Source: Nonomuraea cavernae
GTDB taxonomy: Bacteria > Actinomycetota > Actinomycetes > Streptosporangiales > Streptosporangiaceae
Length of the DNA: 64,000 nt
Reading direction: 5' to 3'
Assembly: GCF_014646355.1 (NCBI RefSeq)
Contig: NZ_BMNH01000032.1
Coordinates: 648-64,647 of the forward strand
This document shows positions 25,909-33,976 of the stretch, piece after piece. The number at the start of each line of letters is the position of its first letter. Within the stretch, counting starts at the first letter, position 1. Below the pieces are notes generated by a model that was not told the DNA's origin, searched no databases, and saw nothing but the letters and a program-made list of their open reading frames with translations. The position numbers and the translations under genes are program-made.

Positions 25909-26970
25909 ATGAAACGTGGATTAGCGTTCGGTGCCCTGACCGTCGCCTGCCTGCTCGCCGCTCCGCTTCCCGCCCACGCCGACGTCCCCGCGCTCGGCTG
26001 GGAGCTCACCGAGACCGGGGTGAGCGCGCGGCTGCGCGGACTGTCACCGGTGAGCCGCGACGTGGTGTGGGCCTCCGGGTCGGAGGGCACCGTGTTGCGC
26101 ACCGTGGACGGCGGGCGGAGCTGGCGTGACGTCTCGCCGCCCGGCACGGACACGCTGCAGTTCCGCGACGTGGAGGCGTTCGACGCCGACCGGGCCGTGG
26201 TGCTGTCCATCGGCGAGGGGGCCGACTCGCGGGTCTACCGGACCGACGACGGGGGCCGCACCTGGACCGAGACCTTCAGGAACGACGAGCCGCGCGCCTT
26301 CTACGACTGCATGGCGTTCTTCGACCGGCGTCACGGGCTGGCGATGAGCGACCCGGTGGACGGCAGGTTCCGGATCCTCGCCACCGATGACGGCGGGCGC
26401 AGCTGGCGGGTGCTGCCGCCCGACGGCATGCCCGAGGCGCTGCCCGGTGAGGCGGGGTTCGCGGCGAGCGGCCAGTGCCTGGTCACGGCGGGTGGGCGAG
26501 ACGTCTGGCTGGCCAGCGGCGGGGCCGCCCGGTCGCGGGTGTTCCACTCCGGCGACCGGGGCCGCACCTGGACCGTGGCCGACACGCCGATCCCGGCGGC
26601 CGAGCCGGCGCGCGGCGTCTTCGCCCTGGCCTTCCGCGACCCTCATCGCGGCATCGCCGTGGGCGGCGACTACCGGCCCGGCGAGCCGTCGCCCCAGGCC
26701 GGAGCCTTCACCCGCGACGGGGGCACCACCTGGCGGGCCGCCGCCGCGCCGCCCCCGGCCTACCGGTCAGGGGTCACCTGGCTTCCCCATCTCCCCTTCG
26801 CCGCGATCGCCGTCGGGCCGTCAGGCAGTGACGTGACCCTGACCGGCGGGCAGGCGTGGCGGACCTTCGACGGCGGCTCGTTCGACACGGTGTCGTGCAC
26901 CAAGGATTTGTCCTGCTGGGCGTCGGGCGAGCAGGGCCGCCTCGCCCGCCTCACCGTCAGGCTCCGCTGA
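25909..26970 (+). CDS. Secreted BNR/Asp-box beta-propeller protein
   Basis: A 353-residue exported protein. The signal peptide is MKRGLAFGALTVACLLAAPL ending in PAHA-D. Five Asp-box-like motifs of the form S/T-x-D-x-G-x-T/S-W (TVDGGRSW, TDDGGRTW, TDDGGRSW, SGDRGRTW, TRDGGTTW) mark blades of a sialidase/YCF48-like propeller. No sialidase catalytic arginine triad or FRIP motif is evident, so binding or assembly is more likely than hydrolysis. A pair of cysteines near the C-terminus may form a disulfide. The 3' end, including the stop, is duplicated downstream. Confidence 0.88.
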   Translation: MKRGLAFGALTVACLLAAPLPAHADVPALGWELTETGVSARLRGLSPVSRDVVWASGSEGTVLRTVDGGRSWRDVSPPGTDTLQFRDVEAFDADRAVVLSIGEGADSRVYRTDDGGRTWTETFRNDEPRAFYDCMAFFDRRHGLAMSDPVDGRFRILATDDGGRSWRVLPPDGMPEALPGEAGFAASGQCLVTAGGRDVWLASGGAARSRVFHSGDRGRTWTVADTPIPAAEPARGVFALAFRDPHRGIAVGGDYRPGEPSPQAGAFTRDGGTTWRAAAAPPPAYRSGVTWLPHLPFAAIAVGPSGSDVTLTGGQAWRTFDGGSFDTVSCTKDLSCWASGEQGRLARLTVRLR

Positions 26971-27041
26971 TCCGGCGGTGGGCGTCGGGCTAGATGGGCC
27001 GCCTGGCCCGCCTCACCATCAGGCTCCGCTGATCCGCGGCG
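26918..27041. repeat. 62-bp tandem duplication of a gene 3' end
   Basis: The sequence from 26918 (GGGCGTCGGGC) through the stop codon and TGATCCG recurs with a few mismatches from 26980, giving a second, untranslated copy of the last 17 or so codons plus stop of the Asp-box gene. The second copy fills the spacer up to the convergent methyltransferase gene. Confidence 0.85.
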
Positions 27042-27869
27042 TCAGGTCTGGCCGGGCCGGGCGCCGATGACGACGGTGGCGTTCAGCTCCTCACACCTGG
27101 CCACGCGCGCGACCAGGCCGTGGCGGGCGACCGTCCGCGCCGTCGCCGTCGCCTGGCGCTCGCTGGTCTCGACCAGCAGGTGACCGCGCGGCGACAGCCA
27201 CGCGGGTGCCGCCTCGGTCACCCGCCGCACGATGTCCAGCCCGTCGGCGCCGCCGTCGAGCGCCACCCTCGGCTCGTGGACGCGCGCCTCGGCGGGCAGC
27301 AGCCCGATCTCCTCCGTCGGTACGTACGGGGCGCTCGCGACCAGGACGTCGACGCGCCCGCGCAACGAGGCGGGCAGCGGCTCGTACAGGTCGCCCTCGT
27401 GCACCTGGGCGGCGGCGAGGTTGCGGCGGGCGCACCGCACCGCGGCGGGGTCGATGTCGACCGCGTGCAGCGTGATCTCGTCGAGCGCCGCGATCACCGC
27501 GGCGCCCACCGCCCCGGACCCGCAGCAGAGATCGACGACCACGGCCCCCGCGCCGGCGGAGCCGTCCCGAGCCGGGGTGGTGAGCCGGCGGGCGAGGGTG
27601 AGGGTCTGGGCGACGAGGAACTCGGTGCGGCGGCGTGGCACGAAGACACCGGGGTCGACGGACACCCGGAGGCCGGAGAACTCCGCCCAGCCGACGACGT
27701 GTTCGAGGGGAAGGCCGGCCACTCGTCGTTCGACCATGGCGGCGAGTTCGTCGGGGGTGCGGGCGGCGGAGACGAGCATCGCGGCCTCGTCCTCGGCGAA
27801 CACGCAGCCGGCCGCCCGGAGTGTGCTGACGATGGCGGCGGGAGGAAGAAAAGGGGGAGGAACCGACAC
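27042..27869 (-). CDS. PrmC-like protein N5-glutamine methyltransferase homologue
   Basis: A 275-residue class-I SAM methyltransferase related to HemK/PrmC, which methylates the GGQ glutamine of release factors. The PrmC-type N-terminal helical region includes GLPLEHVVGWAEF, motif I is VVDLCCGSGAVG (112-122), and AVDIDPAAVRCARRN is motif II. The substrate-binding NPPY motif reads SAPY (179-182), a departure from true PrmC and typical of an uncharacterised PrmC-related group. I chose the GTG at 27869 (AAAGG 6 bp upstream); the longer frame runs through a structured leader. Confidence 0.85.
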   Translation of the reverse strand: MSVPPPFLPPAAIVSTLRAAGCVFAEDEAAMLVSAARTPDELAAMVERRVAGLPLEHVVGWAEFSGLRVSVDPGVFVPRRRTEFLVAQTLTLARRLTTPARDGSAGAGAVVVDLCCGSGAVGAAVIAALDEITLHAVDIDPAAVRCARRNLAAAQVHEGDLYEPLPASLRGRVDVLVASAPYVPTEEIGLLPAEARVHEPRVALDGGADGLDIVRRVTEAAPAWLSPRGHLLVETSERQATATARTVARHGLVARVARCEELNATVVIGARPGQT

Positions 27870-27870
27870 G

Positions 27871-27990
27871 GGAGAGCCTTTCGGAATGCCGAGGGGCGCT
27901 CTCCTCCGGTCGCCTACGACGGGCGAACCGTGCGGCCGCGAGATGAGAGCACCCGGCCTGATATGGCGTTGATGGGTCTCACCTCCTAGG
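27871..27990 (-). promoter_or_regulatory. Candidate translational leader of the PrmC-like gene
   Basis: On the minus strand a strong AGGAGG (27983-27988) is followed 8 bases later by an ATC codon (27973), in frame with a short ORF ending at TAG (27914). A GTG at 27982 in the same frame would give 22 codons but overlaps the AGGAGG. Downstream, GGAGAGC (27898-27904) pairs with GCTCTCC (27871-27877), and the stem borders the AAAGG of the methyltransferase gene. This resembles leader-peptide-controlled translation. No protein homology supports the small ORF. Confidence 0.4.
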
Positions 27991-28125
27991 ACATTCGCTA
28001 CTGAGAACGGCAACTTTAGCGCATCCGGCAACCGCCCATGATCCGGACGGCCCGCCGCCGCCCTTCACGGGCGGACCTGCCGTCCGATGGTAGCCCCGCG
28101 CCCGTCCGGGCGGTGGGATCGCGGG

Positions 28126-28755
28126 TCAGCGCACGCCGCGCGGGCGGAACTGGACGCTGATCCGCGGCCCGGTGGGGCGGGACGTCTTGGGCACCGCGTG
28201 CTCCCAGGTGCGCTGGCAACTGCCGCCCATCACGATGAGGTCGCCGTGGCCCAGGTCGTGGCGGATCGAGTGGCCGCCGCCGCGCGGCCGGAGCAGCAGC
28301 GGACGCGGCGCGCCGACCGAGATGATCGCGACCATGGTGTCCTCGGCGGCGCCCCGGCCGAGGGTGTCGCCGTGCCAGGCGACGCTGTCGCGGCCGTCGC
28401 GGTAGAAGCACAGGCCGGCCGTGCGGAACGGCTCGCCCAGCTCGTCGCCGTAGTGGGCGTCGAGCGCCCGCCTGGCGTCGTCGAGCACGGCGTCGGGCAG
28501 CGGCTCGTCCTCGTCGTAGAACTTCAGCAGCCGGGGCACGTCGACGACCCGGTCGTACATCCGCCGCCGCTCGGCGTGCCACGGCACCGACTCCGCCAGC
28601 CGCTCGAACAGCGTGTCGGCGCCGGTCACCCAGCCGGGTCTGACGTCGATCCAGGCCCCGCGGCCGAGGATCGTCCTGCGCACCGTCGCCCCCAGCGGGC
28701 CGAGGCCGATGTCCTCGTCGAGGCCGAGCAGAGAAGCTTGGAAAACAGCCTTCAT
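28126..28755 (-). CDS. AlkB-like 2-oxoglutarate/Fe(II) dioxygenase
   Basis: A 209-residue AlkB-family enzyme, which in relatives oxidatively removes alkyl groups from damaged DNA or RNA bases. The iron triad is visible as His128 and Asp130 in WHGDTL and His186 in WEHAVPK. The 2-oxoglutarate-binding arginines lie in RISVQFRPRG (Arg198, Arg204). RLLKFYDEDE and SVGAPRPLLLRPRGGG are further family marks. The ATG at 28755 begins MKAVFQASLLGLDEDIG. It lies downstream of a separate promoter region and transcribes toward the PrmC-like gene. Confidence 0.9.
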   Translation of the reverse strand: MKAVFQASLLGLDEDIGLGPLGATVRRTILGRGAWIDVRPGWVTGADTLFERLAESVPWHAERRRMYDRVVDVPRLLKFYDEDEPLPDAVLDDARRALDAHYGDELGEPFRTAGLCFYRDGRDSVAWHGDTLGRGAAEDTMVAIISVGAPRPLLLRPRGGGHSIRHDLGHGDLIVMGGSCQRTWEHAVPKTSRPTGPRISVQFRPRGVR

Positions 28756-28864
28756 ATGGCCGATACTATGCCACGATTCAAACACCCATTCGACTGGTGC
28801 CGGATCGGCGGCGGGCCGCTCGCCCGGCCCGCACGGCACGCGGTCCGTACGGGCCGGGCGAAGA

Positions 28865-29833
28865 TCAGCCGCCGCAGGCGGCGAAGACGTAGCTGTCCTT
28901 CGGCACCGAGTAGGCGTCCCTGGTCGTGACCGTGCCGGTGCCGGTGTCGATCTGGACGATCGTCATCCGGTCCGCCTTGCCCTCGCGCTCCCGCAGGAGG
29001 TGCAGCGTCACCTGCGACTCACCGGTCCAGTCGATCATCTCGACCGACCCGGCGGGCAGCCTGACCCTGGTGCGGCCGACCACCTCGTCGGTCTCCATGT
29101 CGTACAGGACCAGCTCGGGCTCGCGGGACCTGACCACGTTCGCCACGGTCCGGCCGTCGGCGGAGAGGGCCTGCGGGCCGGTCGACACGACGACCTGGGG
29201 CGGCGTGACACGCCGCAGCGGCTCGCCGGCGTCGCTGTAGACGGCCAGGTCGGTGACCGACTCGTCGGCGTCCACACTGGTCAGCACCTCGCCGCCGTCG
29301 CCGCTGAAGCCCATCATCCGCTCGGCGCCCGGAAGGGTGCCGAGCAGGGCGCCGGTGGCCGTGTCGAAGACGCGGGTGCCTTTGCGCATGTTGTTGTCGA
29401 GGACGGCGAGCCGGCCGCCGTCGTCGGACAGCTTGAACGCCAGCTCGTACTGGGCCACGCGCGGCAGCGCGTCCTTGGCCAGCAGCTTCACGCCGCCGCC
29501 GAGAGTCCGTACGGCGAGCCGCCCCGACGTGGTGATGTAGGCCAGCCGCTGACCGTCGCCGCTGACCGCGATGGGCGCGACCCCGGTGACCGACGACTTG
29601 CCATTGGCCTTCAGGGCGACGGTCCGGGCGTCGGGCAGGGCGCGCCGCGAACCGTCGTGCATCACCAGCCGCCAGGCGCCGCACGGCCGGGGGCCGGCGT
29701 CCTTCGTCTCGCACCCCTTGACGGAGACGTACCGCACGCTGTCGTGCCCGTGGTGCGGGTCGGCCTGCGCCGGGGCGGGCGAGGTCAGCAGGGCCAGCCC
29801 TGCCGCGACGGCCACCGCGATCCTGATCCTCAT
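28865..29833 (-). CDS. Secreted WD40/TolB-like propeller protein, copy 2
   Basis: A 322-residue exported protein. The signal peptide is MRIRIAVAVAAGLALLTSPA ending at AQA. Blade-like repeats (VSGDGQRLAYITTSGRLAV, LSDDGGRLAVLDNNMR, LSADGRTVANVV) have the spacing of a TolB/WD40-type propeller. A mature N-terminal KGCETKD...PCGAWRL pattern is shared with the upstream gene, so the two are tandem paralogues. An alternative GTG three codons upstream would overlap the previous stop by 4 bp. Function unknown. Confidence 0.82.
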   Translation of the reverse strand: MRIRIAVAVAAGLALLTSPAPAQADPHHGHDSVRYVSVKGCETKDAGPRPCGAWRLVMHDGSRRALPDARTVALKANGKSSVTGVAPIAVSGDGQRLAYITTSGRLAVRTLGGGVKLLAKDALPRVAQYELAFKLSDDGGRLAVLDNNMRKGTRVFDTATGALLGTLPGAERMMGFSGDGGEVLTSVDADESVTDLAVYSDAGEPLRRVTPPQVVVSTGPQALSADGRTVANVVRSREPELVLYDMETDEVVGRTRVRLPAGSVEMIDWTGESQVTLHLLREREGKADRMTIVQIDTGTGTVTTRDAYSVPKDSYVFAACGG

Positions 29834-29838
29834 GGTCG

Positions 29839-30840
29839 TCACTCCCCCGCCTTCGTGGACTCGTAGCCGGTCTTGCTGATCGAGTAGTGGTCCGTCCGCG
29901 TGACGTCGCCGGTCTCGGTGTCGACGGTGAGCACCCGCACCCTCTCGGGCTCGCCGTCCTCCTGTGACACGACGGTCGCCACGAGCCGGCCGTCGACGGT
30001 CCACCGGGCGACGTACGGGGTGGCGTCGGGCTTGAGCGCCAGGTCGACCCCGGCCGACAGCTCGCCGGTCTCCAGGTCGTACAGCCGCAGCCGGGGCGGC
30101 TTCCCACGGTCGGCGTCGCCCGAGACGAACACGGCGACGGTCCTGCCGTCGGCCGCCAGGGCGGTGGCGGCGGCGTTGGCCACGACCTGCGGCGGCGTGC
30201 GCCTGATGGAGGCGCCGCCGAGCCGGTGGGCGACCAGCGCGGTCGTGTTGTCCCGCGCGCCGCGCGTCGCGAGGACCTCGTCGCCGTCGGCGCTGAAGCC
30301 CTGGACGCTGTCGCGGGCGGGCAGCTCGACGGTCCGGCCGGTGGCGACGGTGACGACCCTCGTGGGCTGCCTCTCGGCGTCGTCCAGGTACTCGACCAGC
30401 ACCTTGTCGCCCGACGGCGACACGTACAGGAGCAGGTCGTCGGTGCCGATCCCCTTCGGCACGAGCGACGCGGGCAGCTCCTTGACCGGCCCGCCGGCGA
30501 CCCGCCGGACGACGAGGCGGTGGTCGCGGGCCCGCTCGTACGCGACGACGCGGCCGTCACCGCTGATGGCCAGCCTGCCCGGCTCGTGCACCACGGCTCC
30601 CGTCGCGTGGCGCCTCGTGGCCGCGGCGTCGGGGAGGGCGAGGCCGCCGCCGTCCCGCGTGATCAGCCGCCAGTGCCCGCAGGGGGCGTCGACGTCCTTC
30701 TTCCTGTCGTGGCAGGACTTGATCCAGGCCGCGCGGGCCACGGCTGGCCCCTCCTGGGCCGCCGCGGTGGCGGGTGTGGCCGCCGCCCCGCCGATGACCG
30801 CCGCGACCAGGAGCGCGGCGGACACTGTGGTGTGCCTCAT
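29839..30840 (-). CDS. Secreted WD40/TolB-like propeller protein, copy 1
   Basis: A 333-residue exported protein with the signal peptide MRHTTVSAALLVAAVIGGAA and a cleavage region ATAAA. Propeller-type repeats include ISGDGRVVAYERA, VSPSGDKVLVEYL and LAADGRTVAVFVSG. The conserved N-terminal KSCHDRKKD...PCGHWRL suggests a disulfide and matches the downstream paralogue. The two genes are separated by 5 bp or overlap, so they are co-expressed. No catalytic motif seen. Confidence 0.82.
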   Translation of the reverse strand: MRHTTVSAALLVAAVIGGAAATPATAAAQEGPAVARAAWIKSCHDRKKDVDAPCGHWRLITRDGGGLALPDAAATRRHATGAVVHEPGRLAISGDGRVVAYERARDHRLVVRRVAGGPVKELPASLVPKGIGTDDLLLYVSPSGDKVLVEYLDDAERQPTRVVTVATGRTVELPARDSVQGFSADGDEVLATRGARDNTTALVAHRLGGASIRRTPPQVVANAAATALAADGRTVAVFVSGDADRGKPPRLRLYDLETGELSAGVDLALKPDATPYVARWTVDGRLVATVVSQEDGEPERVRVLTVDTETGDVTRTDHYSISKTGYESTKAGE

Positions 30841-30925
30841 AGCTGTGATCCCTTCGTTGCCCGGTTAGACAACCCCCGGGCGGGACCGGTTGGTCACAGC
30901 TCAGCCACGACCACGGCCGTTCTCC

Positions 30926-31288
30926 TCAGGTGAGTGGGCGGCGGCCGGCGAAGCCGAGCTCGGTGCGGTGATACCAGGCCAGACCGGGCTCACCCTCGAT
31001 CCAGCACAGCCGCACGGACTCTCCGTCGAGCAGCGACGGGAAGTCGATCAGGACCGGGGCCAGGCCCTTCACCTCGATGCCCTGGTCGGTCCAGCCGCTC
31101 AGGATCTCCTCGATGCGGGCCTCCAGCGCCTTCAGCTCGGCGATGCCGCCCAGCGCCGAGGAGCCGGTGGTCCTCCGGTCGAGCGCGATCTCGGCGAGGT
31201 CGGCGCGCGCGGCGACCAGCTCGCGGGCCTCGTCGAGGATCGACGGCATCAGCGAGCGGGCCTCGTCGAGGGTGAACAACCTGTCCAT
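30926..31288 (-). CDS. DUF2203 family protein
   Basis: A 120-residue cytoplasmic protein. It opens RLFTLDEARSLMPSILDEAR, contains the IEVKGLAPVLIDFPSLLDG core, and ends VRLCWIEGEPGLAWYHRTEL, the hallmarks of DUF2203. Function is unknown across bacteria. It lies 9 bp downstream of the GntR-family gene and may share its transcript. Confidence 0.88.
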   Translation of the reverse strand: MDRLFTLDEARSLMPSILDEARELVAARADLAEIALDRRTTGSSALGGIAELKALEARIEEILSGWTDQGIEVKGLAPVLIDFPSLLDGESVRLCWIEGEPGLAWYHRTELGFAGRRPLT

Positions 31289-31297
31289 GCGCGAACG

Positions 31298-31978
31298 TTA
31301 GCGGTTGGGCTCGTAGGCGCGGATGAGGAGCTGCTCGGCCTCGTCGAGGTAGCCGTCGAGGAAGGTCGCGGCCTCGTCCAGCCGGCCGTCCTGGAGCAGG
31401 TCGAACAGCCGCCGGTTGCGCTGGACGAACGGCTCGTGGAAGTCGCGCGGGTTGGCCATGACGTGGAAGACGAGCCGGAGCTCGGCCAGCAGCTGGCGCA
31501 TCGCCTCGTCGAGCCGCGGGCTCTGGTTGGCCGTCACGAGCGCCTGGTGGAACCGGATGTTGGCGGTGCCGACGGCCTGCCAGTCGTCGGCCGCGGCGGC
31601 CCGCTCGGCGTCGGCCACGGCCTCGGCGATCAGCTCCAGCGCCTGCTTCGACGGGGGGCGGCGGACGGCGGCGCCTTCGAGCACGCGGCGCACCCGGTAG
31701 AGGTCGGCCACGTCCTCGGCCGACAGGACCCGGACGAACACCCCGCGGTTGAGCCGGTGGTCGAGCAGTCGTTCGTGGCCGAGCAGCCGGAACGCCTCAC
31801 GCAGCGTGTTGCGCGACACGCCGAGCGCCTCGGAGATCGCCTCCTCCGACAGTCGCTGGCCCGGCTCGAAGAAGCCCTCGCTGATGCGGTCGCGCAGGAT
31901 GTCGGCCACGCGCTCGGCGGTGCTGCTGCGCCCCAGCCGGCCGCGGTCCTGAGCGAGATCAGCGACGGCGTCGTCCAC
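31298..31978 (-). CDS. GntR-family (FadR/FCD) transcriptional regulator
   Basis: A regulator of about 226 residues. The N-terminal winged helix has RVADILRDRISEGFFEPGQR and EALGVSRNTLREAFRLL. The C-terminal FCD domain has metal-type histidines (FHQALV, FHVMANPRDFHEPF). The start is uncertain: GTG at 31978 is given, while TTG codons at 32002, 32005 and 32023 in the same frame are possible, the last lying inside a putative operator. It is divergent from an MHS-family organic-acid transporter, which it most likely regulates. Confidence 0.87.
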   Translation of the reverse strand: MDDAVADLAQDRGRLGRSSTAERVADILRDRISEGFFEPGQRLSEEAISEALGVSRNTLREAFRLLGHERLLDHRLNRGVFVRVLSAEDVADLYRVRRVLEGAAVRRPPSKQALELIAEAVADAERAAAADDWQAVGTANIRFHQALVTANQSPRLDEAMRQLLAELRLVFHVMANPRDFHEPFVQRNRRLFDLLQDGRLDEAATFLDGYLDEAEQLLIRAYEPNR

Positions 31979-32018
31979 AGACGACAGATAATCATCCAAC
32001 AAACCTCTTGTCGAATTG

Positions 32019-32039
32019 TTCAACGATCCTTACGTTGAA
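32019..32039. promoter_or_regulatory. Inverted repeat between the GntR and transporter genes
   Basis: TTCAACG (32019-32025) and CGTTGAA (32033-32039) form a perfect 7-bp interrupted palindrome centred 41 bp before the transporter start. Nearby CTTGTCGAATTG adds a second partial dyad. This is the expected place for GntR-family binding. Confidence 0.6.
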
Positions 32040-32069
32040 AGGAACCCCCTGACCCTGAGGAGCGATGAG

Positions 32070-33377
32070 ATGTCAGGCTCCACCCCACAAACCCGGCGGG
32101 TGATCCTCGCCAGCCTGATCGGCACGTCGCTGGAGTGGTACGACTTCTTCCTCTACACGACGGCCGCCACCCTGGTCTTCGGCAAGCTGTTCTTCCCCAC
32201 CTTCGACCCCCTCAACGCGACCCTGCTGGCGCTGACCACCAACGCCGTCGCGTTCGTCGCCCGGCCGCTCGGCGGCATCGTCTTCGGGCACTTCGGCGAC
32301 CGGGCCGGGCGCAAGACCGTGCTGGTCGTGACGCTGCTGGTGATGGGCGTCGCGACGTTCCTCATCGGCGTGCTGCCCGGCTACGACGCCATCGGCGTCG
32401 CGGCCCCGATCCTGCTGGCCACGCTCCGGTTCGTGCAGGGTCTCGGGCTCGGCGGTGAGTGGGGCGGGGCGGTGATCATGTCGCTGGAGCACGGCGACGA
32501 CCGGCGCCGCGGCTTCAACGCCAGCTGGCCGCAGGTGGGCGTGCCGGCCGGCTACGTGCTGGCCACCGCGCTGCTGACGGTCATGTCGTTCACGCTGTCC
32601 GACGCGGCGTTCCTGGCGTGGGGCTGGCGGGTGCCGTTCCTGCTGTCGGGCGTGCTCGTGCTGGTCGGCCTCTGGGTGCGGGTGAAGGTGTCGGAGTCGC
32701 CGCTGTTCGCGGAGGTGGCGCGCACGGGGGCGAAGGCCAGGATGCCGCTGATCGAGGTGCTGCGCACGCACCCTCGCGCGCTGCTTTCGGCCTTCACCGC
32801 GCGCATCGGCGTGGACGTGGCGTTCTACACCTTCACCGCGTACATCCTCGTCTACCTGACCGGGTCGCTGGGGATGGAGCGTTCGGTGGGGCTGAACGCG
32901 GTGCTGATCGGGTCGGCGCTGCAACTGGTGCTGATCCCGCTGTTCGGCGCGCTGTCCGACCGCGTCGGCCGGCGGCCGGTCTACCTGGCCGGCGTGGTCG
33001 GGGCCGCGGTCTGGGTGTTCGCCTTCTTCCCGCTGCTCGACACAAGGTCGTTCCCGATGATCGCGCTCGCCGCGGTGGTCGCGCTGGTCACACACGCCGC
33101 GATGTACGGCCCGCAGGCGGCCTTCATCGCCGAGCTGTTCAGCACCCGGCTGCGCTACAGCGGCGCCTCGATGGGCTACCAGGTGGCCGGGATCGTCGGC
33201 GGCGGGATCGCCCCGATCATCGCGATCAAGCTGTTCGACGTGTACGGCACCACTCTGGCGGTGTCGATCTACGTGGTGGCCGCGCTGGCCGTCACCGCCG
33301 TGGGCCTGGCCATCGCGCCGGAGACCCGCGACCTCGACCTCACCTCCGACGACGGCCAGGTGCCGCAGCGGGCGTAG
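32070..33377 (+). CDS. MFS transporter of the metabolite:H+ symporter (MHS) type
   Basis: A 435-residue transporter with about twelve helices. SLIGTSLEWYDFFLYTTAA near the N-terminus, GHFGDRAGRKTVL between helices 2 and 3, and FVQGLGLGGEWGGAV are diagnostic of the MHS group (ProP, KgtP, ShiA), which import carboxylates, betaine or aromatic acids with protons. GAGGAG lies 9 bp upstream of the ATG. A divergent GntR/FCD regulator suggests induction by an organic acid, not identifiable here. Confidence 0.92.
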   Translation: MSGSTPQTRRVILASLIGTSLEWYDFFLYTTAATLVFGKLFFPTFDPLNATLLALTTNAVAFVARPLGGIVFGHFGDRAGRKTVLVVTLLVMGVATFLIGVLPGYDAIGVAAPILLATLRFVQGLGLGGEWGGAVIMSLEHGDDRRRGFNASWPQVGVPAGYVLATALLTVMSFTLSDAAFLAWGWRVPFLLSGVLVLVGLWVRVKVSESPLFAEVARTGAKARMPLIEVLRTHPRALLSAFTARIGVDVAFYTFTAYILVYLTGSLGMERSVGLNAVLIGSALQLVLIPLFGALSDRVGRRPVYLAGVVGAAVWVFAFFPLLDTRSFPMIALAAVVALVTHAAMYGPQAAFIAELFSTRLRYSGASMGYQVAGIVGGGIAPIIAIKLFDVYGTTLAVSIYVVAALAVTAVGLAIAPETRDLDLTSDDGQVPQRA

Positions 33378-33452
33378 GGGCCGAGCCTCCGAAATCCTGC
33401 CGCGAAAACCGCGGGCGGCGGCTGCCACCGCCGTCCGCGCGGGAGGTCCCCT

Positions 33453-33973
33453 GTGAGAATCTCCCTGCTCGTCCTCGCCGCGCTCGTCACGATCTCTCCG
33501 CTCGTCGGAGGCCTCGTCGGAGGCATCGCCGGTCTGGAGCGCACGGGAGGCGGCGAGGTCGCCGTGATCCGCGACGGCGGCCCGCTCGACGACAACAAGG
33601 TGCGCCAGGTCATCGACCCGGGCTCCGGCCTGACCTGGACCGGCCTGTGGTCCTCGACCCACCTCTATCCCGCCCAGCAGCGCTTCTGGGCGGCGACTTC
33701 CTCACCGGGCTGCGGTTCACCCTGGTCAAGGTGACGCTCCCGGCGGAGGTGCAGCGGGCGGTGGACCGGTCGCCGGCCGCGGGCGCGGCCGTCTCCGAGG
33801 CCCAGGCGAGGGTCGCCCAGGCCAAGGCGGAGGCGGACGCGAACCGGGCCCGGCAGGAGGGTTACGACAAGTGCCCCGCCTGCGCCGAGATCGAGAAACT
33901 CAAGTCGCTGCCGCAGGGCATCACCGTGTACGCGCCGGGCAACCCGCGGTCGGTGGTGGTGCCGGCCCGCTGA
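33453..33973 (+). pseudogene. SPFH/band-7-like gene with an internal deletion and frameshift
   Basis: The first frame starts at a GTG with GGGAGGT upstream and encodes a membrane-anchored N-terminus (MRISLLVLAALVTISPLVGG) through THLYPAQQRF at about 33690. There it jumps to a second frame that continues LGGDFLTGLRFTLVKVTLPA and ends with AKAEADANRARQEGYDKCPA and a C-terminal tail. Both halves look like the ends of one SPFH-domain protein of actinomycetes; the middle of the SPFH domain is missing. The total of 521 bp is not a multiple of three, as expected after an out-of-frame deletion. A sequencing error alone would not explain the lost middle. Confidence 0.75.
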
Positions 33974-33976
33974 CGG

